The translations under genes were made by a program, and so were the position numbers. The notes under the pieces were generated by a model that did no database searches, was not told the DNA's origin, and saw only the letters and a list, made by a program, of their open reading frames with translations. 18,080 nucleotides of DNA. It comes from DATDAH01 sp036525535. GTDB taxonomy: Bacteria; Actinomycetota; Acidimicrobiia; Acidimicrobiales; DATDAH01. The first letter of the stretch is position 1, and every line of letters begins with the position of its first letter. This document shows positions 12,087 to 18,080 of the stretch, piece by piece. Location: assembly GCA_036525535.1 (NCBI GenBank), contig DATDAH010000018.1:1-18080 (forward strand), given 5' to 3'.

Positions 12087-13049
12087 ATGCTGGTCATTCA
12101 GCGACCGACCGTCGAGCCCGTCAGCGAGGCCGACGGCAACCGACAGAAGTTCTCCATCGCTCCGTTGGAGCCCGGCTTCGGCCACACCCTGGGCAACTCG
12201 CTGCGCCGGACCCTGCTGTCGTCGATCCCCGGAGCGGCGATCACCCAGGTCCGCTTCGACGACGCCCTGCACGAGTTCGACACGATCTCGGGCATCACCG
12301 AGGACGTCACCGACATCCTGTTGAACCTCAAGGACGTCGTCGTGGTCTCCCACAGTGACGAGCCCGTCGAGGTCCGCCTCGACGTCCGCGGGGCGACCGA
12401 CGTCACCGGGGCCGACCTCGAGACCAACCCCGACATCGAGATCCTGAACAAGGAGCTCCACATCGCCACCCTCAACACGAAGGCCCGCCTCGCGCTGGAC
12501 CTGACCATCGAGAAGGGCCGGGGCTACCGCTCGGGGGACCGGGACGCCGAGGAGACCACCATCGGCATCATCCCCCTGGACGCCATCTACTCGCCCGTGC
12601 GCCGGGTCACCTTCGAGGTGGAGGCCACCCGGGTCGAGCAGGAGACGGCGTACGACGCCCTCATCCTCGACATCGAGACCGATGGCTCCATCAGCCCACG
12701 CGAGGCCCTCGCCTCCGCCGGCGGCACCCTGCGGGCCCTCGTGGCCCTGGTCGAAGAGGTCAGTGACGAGCCCCAGGGCCTGGAGCTGACCGAGGCCGGC
12801 CCCCAGGCCGCCGGTTCGCCGGACCTGGACCTGCCCATCGAGGACCTGGATCTCTCCGAGCGGCCCCGGAACTGCCTCAAGCGGGCCCAGGTCAACACGG
12901 TGGGTGAGCTGCTGGAGAAGTCCGAGGACGACCTCCTGGCCATCACCAACTTCGGCCAGAAGTCCCTCGACGAGGTCATTGCCAAGCTGGACGAGCGGGG
13001 CCTGACCCTCAAGGGTGGCCCCGCCACCATCATCCCCGCGCCGGAGTAG
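12087..13049 (+). CDS. rpoA: RNA polymerase alpha subunit
   Basis: Alpha dimerises to scaffold RNA polymerase assembly and uses its C-terminal domain to contact UP-element DNA and activators. The product is 320 residues, normal for actinobacteria. The N-terminal domain (about 1-225) shows FGHTLGNSLRRTLLSSIPGAA, the core dimerisation signature, and the insert domain begins around residue 52. After an acidic Pro/Gly linker (about 228-250) comes the C-terminal domain (about 251-310) with RNCLKRAQVNTVGELLEKSEDDLL and NFGQKSLDEV. R259 and N262 align with the DNA-contacting R265 and N268 of E. coli by my reading. An AGAGGA Shine-Dalgarno at 12075-12080 has a 6-base spacer. It has the longest leader spacer in the alpha cluster (47 bases). 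Confidence 0.98.
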   Translation: MLVIQRPTVEPVSEADGNRQKFSIAPLEPGFGHTLGNSLRRTLLSSIPGAAITQVRFDDALHEFDTISGITEDVTDILLNLKDVVVVSHSDEPVEVRLDVRGATDVTGADLETNPDIEILNKELHIATLNTKARLALDLTIEKGRGYRSGDRDAEETTIGIIPLDAIYSPVRRVTFEVEATRVEQETAYDALILDIETDGSISPREALASAGGTLRALVALVEEVSDEPQGLELTEAGPQAAGSPDLDLPIEDLDLSERPRNCLKRAQVNTVGELLEKSEDDLLAITNFGQKSLDEVIAKLDERGLTLKGGPATIIPAPE

Positions 13050-13051
13050 CC

Positions 13052-13402
13052 ATGCCCACGCCCCGCAAGTCCCGCCGCTTCGGCGGCAGCGCCTCGCACC
13101 AGAAGGCGATGATGGCCAACCTGGCCGCGTCGCTCTTCGCGGCCGAGGCCATCGTCACCACCGAGGCCAAGGCCAAGGCCCTGCGCCCCATCGCCGAGAA
13201 GCTGGTCACCCGGGCCCGCGAGGACAGCGTCCACAACCGCCGAAAGGTGGTGGCCTTCCTCCGCGACGACGAGATGACCGCCAAGCTCTTCGAGGACATC
13301 GGCCCCCGCTACGAGGAGCGCCCGGGTGGCTACACCCGCATCCTCAAGCTGGGCCCCCGCCATGGGGACAACGCGCCCATGGCCCGCATCGAACTGGTCT
13401 GA
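13052..13402 (+). CDS. rplQ: 50S ribosomal protein L17
   Basis: L17 is a large-subunit protein near the exit tunnel. The product is 116 residues from the ATG at 13052, two bases after rpoA. The N-terminus PRKSRRFGGSASHQKAMMANLAASLF corresponds to the conserved GRxxxHRxAMLRNLxxSL region. TTEAKAKALRPIAEKLVTRA and the C-terminal GGYTRILKLGPRHGDNAPMARIELV are diagnostic. It is the last gene of the alpha cluster. truA, which often follows in actinobacteria, is absent here. The TGA stop is immediately adjacent to the stop of the convergent ppk2 gene, forming TGATCA at 13400-13405. Confidence 0.96.
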   Translation: MPTPRKSRRFGGSASHQKAMMANLAASLFAAEAIVTTEAKAKALRPIAEKLVTRAREDSVHNRRKVVAFLRDDEMTAKLFEDIGPRYEERPGGYTRILKLGPRHGDNAPMARIELV

Positions 13403-14173
13403 TCAGAACGGGGTCGGGATCTCATAGGGCGTGAGGTCCAGCTCCTCGTAGCCCGCCGGCTGCTCGTCGCGGGCGGGCAGCGTGATATCCCGCTTCTCCG
13501 GTGCCTCATACGGGATCTGCGAGAGCAGGTGGGTGATCAGGTTCAGCCGACCCTGCTCCTTGTCGTCGGTGTGGACGACGTGCCAGGGCGCCCACTCGCT
13601 GCTCGTGCGTCGGAGCATCTCGTCACGGGCCTCGGCGTACTCCCACCACAGTGTGACGTTCTTCAAGTCGAGGGTGCCCAGCTTCCAGGTCTTGCGGGGG
13701 TCGGTGATCCGCTTGTTGATGCGCTTCACCTGTTCCTCCTCACCGACCTCCAGCCAGTACTTGAGGAGCAGGACCCCGGAGTCGACGATGGCCTGCTCGA
13801 CCCCGGGGACCATCTCGAGGAAGTGGTAGGTCTCCTCCGGAGTGCAGAAGCCGAGGACCCGCTCGACGCCGGCGCGGTTGTACCAACTGCGGTCGAAGAT
13901 CACGACCTCGCCCGCCGCCGGCAGGTGGGGGAGGTACCGCTGGAGGTACATCTGGGTCTTCTCGCGCTCGGTCGGGGACGGGAGGGCGACGACCCGGAAG
14001 ACACGGGCGCTGACCCGCCGTGTGAGCGCGCTGATCGTGCCGCCCTTGCCCGCCGCGTCCCGGCCCTCGAAGACCACGCAGACCTTGGCCCCGGTGGCCT
14101 TCACCCACTCCTGGAGGCCGACCACTTCGATCTCCAGCCGCTTCAACTCCTTGGCGTACGCCTTCTTGTCCAT
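13403..14173 (-). CDS. ppk2: Polyphosphate kinase 2 (PPK2) family protein
   Basis: PPK2 enzymes use inorganic polyphosphate to phosphorylate nucleoside di- or monophosphates in the cytosol, reversibly in some members. The product is 256 residues from the ATG at 14173, in the range of single-domain PPK2s. Walker A reads GRDAAGKGG (37-45), Walker B FDRSWYNRAG (93-102), and the lid region follows PSPTEREKTQMYLQRYLPHLP (65-85). The FEGRDAAGKGGTI context is diagnostic. The frame is open much further upstream inside the ATPase gene, but the ATG is favoured by the TGATG overlap with the ATPase stop and by the usual N-terminus. Nucleotide preference (ADP, GDP or AMP) is not decidable by eye. It is co-transcribed with the ATPase. 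Confidence 0.9.
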   Translation of the reverse strand: MDKKAYAKELKRLEIEVVGLQEWVKATGAKVCVVFEGRDAAGKGGTISALTRRVSARVFRVVALPSPTEREKTQMYLQRYLPHLPAAGEVVIFDRSWYNRAGVERVLGFCTPEETYHFLEMVPGVEQAIVDSGVLLLKYWLEVGEEEQVKRINKRITDPRKTWKLGTLDLKNVTLWWEYAEARDEMLRRTSSEWAPWHVVHTDDKEQGRLNLITHLLSQIPYEAPEKRDITLPARDEQPAGYEELDLTPYEIPTPF

Positions 14174-16938
14174 CAGACGGCCGGGGTCAGGGGAGGACCG
14201 CCCAGGACGTCGGTGATGTCGAGTGGCTGCTTCGGCTCCTTCGGACGCTCGCGCCACCGTTGGAAGGCCTTGTCCAGCTCCACGACGATGGGCATGACCA
14301 GCGCAAGGGCGAGCACGGCGACCCACTGGCCGCCGTTCAGCGGGTAGGTGTCGAGCCAGCGCTGGAGCGTGGGCAGCTCCGTCATGAGCAGCAGGATCAG
14401 CCCACCCCCGCCGAGGGTGGTGGCGTAGCGGAGCAGGGGTTGGCTGAGCCCGACCCGGCGGTCGTAGCGCATGGCGAACCCGGACAGCAGCGTGCTGGCC
14501 CCGATGACCGCGAAGGTCATCGTCATGGCCACCGAGCCGCTGTCGATGTCCGGCTCGTCCGGGCCCCACGCCAGCGGAGCGAGGGACACGAGCCCGAGCA
14601 CCAGACCGTAGGCCACCCAACGAGGCCCGGTCGTCCGGTTGAAGATCGGGATCGTCGGGTCCCGGGGGCGCTCCTCCATCACGTGCGGGTCGGCGGCGTC
14701 GGTCATGATCGCCACCACCGGGAACACGGCGATGAAGAAGTTCAGGGCGATGATCTGCATCGGGAGCAGCGCCACGCCCGAGTTCAGGTCCACCAGCGCG
14801 GCGACCAGGAACATCGACACCAGGCCGAAGAGCTGGCTCATCTGGTAGCGGATGTAGGCCGTGATCTTGTGCCAGATGTCGCGGCCGAGGGCCACGGCGT
14901 GCACGAGGGTGGCGAAGTTGTCGTCGGTCAGAACCATCTTGGCCGCCTGTTTCGACACCTCGCTGCCCGTTCCCATCGCCACCCCGATGTCGGCCTGCTT
15001 CAGGGCGGCGGCGTCGTTCACGGCATCGCCGGTCATGGCCACGACGAGGCCTTGGCGCTGCATGATCTGGACGAGGCGGAGCTTGTCCTCGGGGGCGACG
15101 CGGCCGAAGACGTGCAGCGCGGGGAGCCGCTCCTCCAGCTCCTCGTCGGTGAGGGCGGCGAACTCGGGCCCGGACATGGCGCCCTCACCGAGGTGGAGCT
15201 GGTCGCCGATGGCCTTGGCGGTGATGGCGTGGTCGCCGGTGATCATGCGCACGTCGATGCCGGCCGCCAGGGCCGCGGTGACGGCGTCCTTGGCTTCGGC
15301 CCGGAGGGGGTCGATGATCCCGACGAGGGCGGCGAACGTGAGCTCGCCCACCTGATCACCCGGGTCGGCCTGGACCGCCGACAGCTCGCCGACGGGGATC
15401 CGCCGGATGGCCAGTCCGAGCACCCGCAGCCCGTTCTCGGACAGGGACCGGTTGGCGTCGAGGAGCTCCTGGCGGGCCGTCTCGATCGGCACCTCCTCGC
15501 CGTGCCAGAGCGCCTTGCTGCTCAGGTCGAGGACCACGTCGGGGGCGCCCTTGACGATTTCGACCAGCACCTCGCCCGACCCGTCGTCGTAGCGCTGGAA
15601 GGTGGCCATGTACTTGTAGGCCGAGTCGAACGGCACCTCGGCCAGGCGCGGGTACTTGGCGCGGGTCAGCTCGGCGTCGGCGCCGAGCTTGGCGGCCAAC
15701 ACGACGAGGGCCGCCTCGGTCGGGTCGCCGATGACCTGGCCGTCGTCGGACACCGTGGCGTCGCAGGCCAGCGTCAGGGCGAGCGAGAGCGGGCCGAAGT
15801 CCGGTACGCCGCCCCCGGCCGCGGACTGCACCGCGCCCGTCTTGCCGTAGCCGCCGCCCTCGATCGTGTACCAGTCACCGGCGAAGAGGAGCTTCGTCGC
15901 CGTCATCTGGTTCATCGTGAGGGTGCCGGTCTTGTCGGTGTTGATCGCACTGGTCGAGCCGAGGGTCTCGACGTCGGTCAGATTGCGCACGATGGCCTTG
16001 GAGTCGGCCAGTCGGCGGGCGCCGAAGGACAGCATCCCCTGGACGAAGGTGGGCATGCCGGTCGGGATGGCCGAGATGGCCACCGCGACCCCGAGCAGCA
16101 GGAGGTCCTCGAGGGGGAGGCCGCGGGCGGCGCCGATGGCGACCACGATCGCCAGCGCGGTCCAGGCCACGACGCCGAGCCACTTGGTGAGTCCGTCGAG
16201 CTGCTGCTGGAGCGGTGACTTGGTGCGATCAACGGACTGCAGGAGGCCGGCGATCTTGCCGACCTCGGTCTCCATGCCGGTGGTCGTCACGATCACCGAG
16301 CCGGTGCCCCGGGTCACCGAGGTGTTCTGGAAGACCATGTCGGTGCGATCGCCCAGCGGCGTGTCGTCGCCGTCGACCACGTCGGCGTCCTTCGGGATGG
16401 GGGCACTCTCGCCGGTGAGGGCGGCCTCCTGGGTCTCGAGGTTGGCGGCGCGGATCAGCCGCCCGTCGGCGGCCACGATGTCGCCGGACTCGACGGCCAG
16501 CAGGTCGCCGGGGACCACCTCGATGGCCGGTATGGCCACCAGCGAACCGTCCCGGATCACCCGGGCCTCGGGCACCTGCATCTGAGCGAGGGCGTCGACG
16601 CTGGCCCGCGCCGCCAGCTCCTGGCGGGTCCCGAGGGCGAGGTTGAGCAGGACGAGCAGGAGGACGACGAAGGCGGTCGACACCTGGCCGATGATCAGGC
16701 TGGCGATCGCGACCACGACCAGCATGATGTTCATCGGGTCCCGGAGCTGACCGAGGGCGACCTCCCACACCGAGGCCTTGGTCTCCTCCTTCAGCTGGTT
16801 GGGGCCGTAGCGGGCGAGCCGGTCGGCGGCTTCGGTGGCCCCCAACCCGCGCTCGAGATCGGTGCCGAGGAGCTCGGCGGTCTGCTCGGGCGTTTCGGTG
16901 TGCCAGGCGGTGACCACGGCTTCGTCAGCGACGCTCAT
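14173..16938 (-). CDS. P-type ATPase (P2-like), atypical ion-binding site
   Basis: This is an ATP-driven ion pump in the cytoplasmic membrane. The product is 921 residues. Catalytic motifs are all present: TGES (175-178), the phosphorylated D335 in DKTGT (335-339), GDPTEAA (404-410), KGAPD (463-467), TGD (567-569) and the hinge TGDAVNDAAALK (636-647), where the usual GDGVNDAP has Ala for Gly and for Pro. An N-terminal cation-ATPase domain, membrane pairs near 70-100 and 250-300, and about six C-terminal membrane segments match the Ca2+/Na+/K+ branch. However, M4 reads IPTGMP instead of IPEGLP, and M5 and M6 lack the other Ca2+ carboxylates, so the transported ion is uncertain (H+ or another species). 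It shares a start region with the divergent transporter and appears leaderless. It is followed by ppk2 in a TGATG overlap. Confidence 0.9.
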   Translation of the reverse strand: MSVADEAVVTAWHTETPEQTAELLGTDLERGLGATEAADRLARYGPNQLKEETKASVWEVALGQLRDPMNIMLVVVAIASLIIGQVSTAFVVLLLVLLNLALGTRQELAARASVDALAQMQVPEARVIRDGSLVAIPAIEVVPGDLLAVESGDIVAADGRLIRAANLETQEAALTGESAPIPKDADVVDGDDTPLGDRTDMVFQNTSVTRGTGSVIVTTTGMETEVGKIAGLLQSVDRTKSPLQQQLDGLTKWLGVVAWTALAIVVAIGAARGLPLEDLLLLGVAVAISAIPTGMPTFVQGMLSFGARRLADSKAIVRNLTDVETLGSTSAINTDKTGTLTMNQMTATKLLFAGDWYTIEGGGYGKTGAVQSAAGGGVPDFGPLSLALTLACDATVSDDGQVIGDPTEAALVVLAAKLGADAELTRAKYPRLAEVPFDSAYKYMATFQRYDDGSGEVLVEIVKGAPDVVLDLSSKALWHGEEVPIETARQELLDANRSLSENGLRVLGLAIRRIPVGELSAVQADPGDQVGELTFAALVGIIDPLRAEAKDAVTAALAAGIDVRMITGDHAITAKAIGDQLHLGEGAMSGPEFAALTDEELEERLPALHVFGRVAPEDKLRLVQIMQRQGLVVAMTGDAVNDAAALKQADIGVAMGTGSEVSKQAAKMVLTDDNFATLVHAVALGRDIWHKITAYIRYQMSQLFGLVSMFLVAALVDLNSGVALLPMQIIALNFFIAVFPVVAIMTDAADPHVMEERPRDPTIPIFNRTTGPRWVAYGLVLGLVSLAPLAWGPDEPDIDSGSVAMTMTFAVIGASTLLSGFAMRYDRRVGLSQPLLRYATTLGGGGLILLLMTELPTLQRWLDTYPLNGGQWVAVLALALVMPIVVELDKAFQRWRERPKEPKQPLDITDVLGGPPLTPAV

Positions 16939-16944
16939 GGGCGC

Positions 16945-16950
16945 AGCGTA
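16945..16950 (-). promoter_or_regulatory. Candidate -10 box giving a leaderless P-type ATPase mRNA
   Basis: On the minus strand TACGCT ends 6 bases before the ATG, so transcription would start at the A of the ATG. No Shine-Dalgarno-like purine run lies upstream of the start codon. The hexamer fits TAnnnT; no convincing -35 element is visible. Confidence 0.4.
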
Positions 16951-17024
16951 GGTGAGGTACCCGGGCCGACGGGCCAGAGGGGCGTGGAGGTCACCCGTCG
17001 ATCACCAAGCGTCTCGCTCGGTAC

Positions 17025-17030
17025 TACTGT
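17025..17030 (+). promoter_or_regulatory. Candidate -10 box giving a leaderless transporter mRNA
   Basis: TACTGT ends 7 bases before the ATG at 17038, predicting initiation at or one base before the start codon. The bases between (ccggccg) contain no Shine-Dalgarno sequence. The -35 region is not recognisable at 17-18 bp spacing. Confidence 0.4.
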
Positions 17031-17037
17031 CCGGCCG

Positions 17038-18080
17038 ATGAGCGACGGTGGTGACACAGGCGTTACCGAGGACGAGTCGACGGCGACGTCCGGAGAGGGC
17101 CAGGAGGGGGCGCCGGCCAAACGCCTGAAGTTCCCGACCGCGCTCACCGTCCTCGCGCTGGTGCTGCTCGGGGTCTGGCTGGCGTCGTTCTTCATCCCCG
17201 GTGGGCGCTACGAGATCGACCCGGAAACCGGCGGTCCGGTCCCCGGCACCTACCACGAGCTGCCCAGCTGTGGTGACGCCGCCCAGGGCGAGCCCTGTGA
17301 GAACAACTCGCTCGATGCCCAGTTCGGGCTGCTCTGGCGCGCCCCGCCCAACGGTCTCTACGGCATCGAGAACGTCGAGAACGGTCAGGTGGGGGCCGAC
17401 GAAGTCGGGTTCCTCTACGGCTCGGCCCAGATCTTCTTCTTCGTGCTCGCCGTCGGCGCCTTCATCACGGTCACGATGAAGACCGAGTCGATACAAGCCG
17501 GCATCGGGCGCCTCGCCCTGCGGTTCCGGCACACGCCCGCCCTCCTGGTGATCGTGCTCATGAGCGTGTTCGCCCTCGGGGGCACGACCTACGGGATGTG
17601 GGAGGAGACGCTCGGCTTCTTCGTGCTGATGGTGCCGCTGACCCTCGCCCTGGGCTACGACCGCCTCGTCGCCGTGTCCATCATCTTCCTCGGGGCCGGC
17701 ACCGGGGTGCTGGCGTCGACCGTGAACCCGTTCGCGACCGGTGTCGCCTCTGACGCCGCGGGCATCGACATCAGCGACGGGCTCGGCCTGCGACTGGTGA
17801 TGTTCATCGTGCTGGTCCCGCTGGCCGCGCTCTACGTCCTGCGCTACGGCGCCCGCGTCCGGAAGGATCCGTCGCGGTCGCTGCTCCCTCCGGAGGCCTC
17901 GGCGGTCGGCGACGTCGAGGAGGTGGCGCCGCTCACGGCCCGGCAGAAGGTGACCCTGGTCGTCTTCTTCGCAGCGTTCGCGACGCTCATCTACGGCTTC
18001 GTGCCCTGGAACGACGTCTGGAACACGATCTTCGACGCCGACTTCCCGCTGCCCACGTTCGGCAACTTCTACTTCACCGA
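17038..18080 (+). CDS. YfcC/DcuC-family transporter (3' truncated)
   Basis: This is a polytopic inner-membrane carrier of the family including YfcC, ArcD-like and C4-dicarboxylate DcuC proteins; the substrate (amino acid or dicarboxylate) is undetermined. The frame is open from the ATG at 17038 to the window end, 347 codons, so the C-terminus is missing. After an acidic, presumably cytoplasmic N-terminal extension (1-29) comes the first membrane segment (about 33-53), ending FFIPGGRYE, then a loop with VPGTYHELP. ALGGTTYGMWEETLGFF (about 179-195) and GAGTGVLASTVNPFATGVAS (about 219-238) are strong family motifs. Two cysteines (C78, C87) lie in the first extracytoplasmic loop. It is divergent from the P-type ATPase with 99 bases between start codons. 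Confidence 0.85.
   Translation, partial: MSDGGDTGVTEDESTATSGEGQEGAPAKRLKFPTALTVLALVLLGVWLASFFIPGGRYEIDPETGGPVPGTYHELPSCGDAAQGEPCENNSLDAQFGLLWRAPPNGLYGIENVENGQVGADEVGFLYGSAQIFFFVLAVGAFITVTMKTESIQAGIGRLALRFRHTPALLVIVLMSVFALGGTTYGMWEETLGFFVLMVPLTLALGYDRLVAVSIIFLGAGTGVLASTVNPFATGVASDAAGIDISDGLGLRLVMFIVLVPLAALYVLRYGARVRKDPSRSLLPPEASAVGDVEEVAPLTARQKVTLVVFFAAFATLIYGFVPWNDVWNTIFDADFPLPTFGNFYFT

Noticed and set aside
14260..16218. 652-codon plus-strand open frame opposite the P-type ATPase
   Set aside because: It is antisense to a complete ATPase with all catalytic motifs. The composition (Gly, Arg, His, Asp, Gln) is that of a frame shadow.

Overview
The window is a GC-rich (roughly 70 percent) bacterial chromosome segment. 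It holds the downstream part of the S10/spc ribosomal cluster and the whole alpha cluster. The r-protein set (zinc-type S14, C+ type L36, S4 without zinc cysteines, L24 with a C-terminal zinc ribbon, short-LID Adk), the abundant stop/start overlaps, the GTG/TTG/CTG starts, and a protein O-mannosyltransferase beside an LAxTG surface protein all point to Actinomycetota. Acidimicrobiia is a plausible class, but that is an inference from general sequence character and no search was run.

Region 1 (2-7093, + strand) is a compact spc operon: rpsQ (5' truncated), rplN, rplX, rplE, rpsN, rpsH, rplF, rplR, rpsE, rpmD, rplO, secY, adk, map. Many junctions are ATGA or TGATG overlaps, which suggests strong translational coupling.

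Region 2 (7102-10139) interrupts the usual map-infA neighbourhood with three envelope genes. They are a GT-C (GT87-like) polytopic glycosyltransferase on +, a PMT-family protein O-mannosyltransferase on - whose 3' end overlaps the previous gene by 135 nt, and, divergent from the PMT, a small secreted Ser/Thr-rich protein with an LARTG sorting signal. Together they look like an enzyme-plus-substrate module for surface O-glycosylation, with the small protein anchored by a class E-type sortase. This is the most interesting accessory content in the window.

Region 3 (10140-10293) is a 154-nt intergenic stretch. It carries a candidate promoter and a strong 12-bp stem-loop in the infA leader. The alpha cluster then runs infA (apparent CTG start), rpmJ (TTG start), rpsM, rpsK, rpsD, rpoA, rplQ (10294-13402).

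Region 4 (13403-16938, - strand) is a two-gene operon. It encodes a P-type ATPase whose canonical Ca2+-binding carboxylates are all replaced, translationally coupled (TGATG) to a PPK2-family polyphosphate kinase. The ppk2 stop codon abuts the rplQ stop codon inside a TGATCA palindrome. Divergent from the ATPase is the start of a YfcC/DcuC-type transporter that runs off the window (17038-18080). Both members of this divergent pair look leaderless.

No gene-free stretch exceeds 300 bases. I saw no tRNA, rRNA, CRISPR array, insertion sequence or phage gene.
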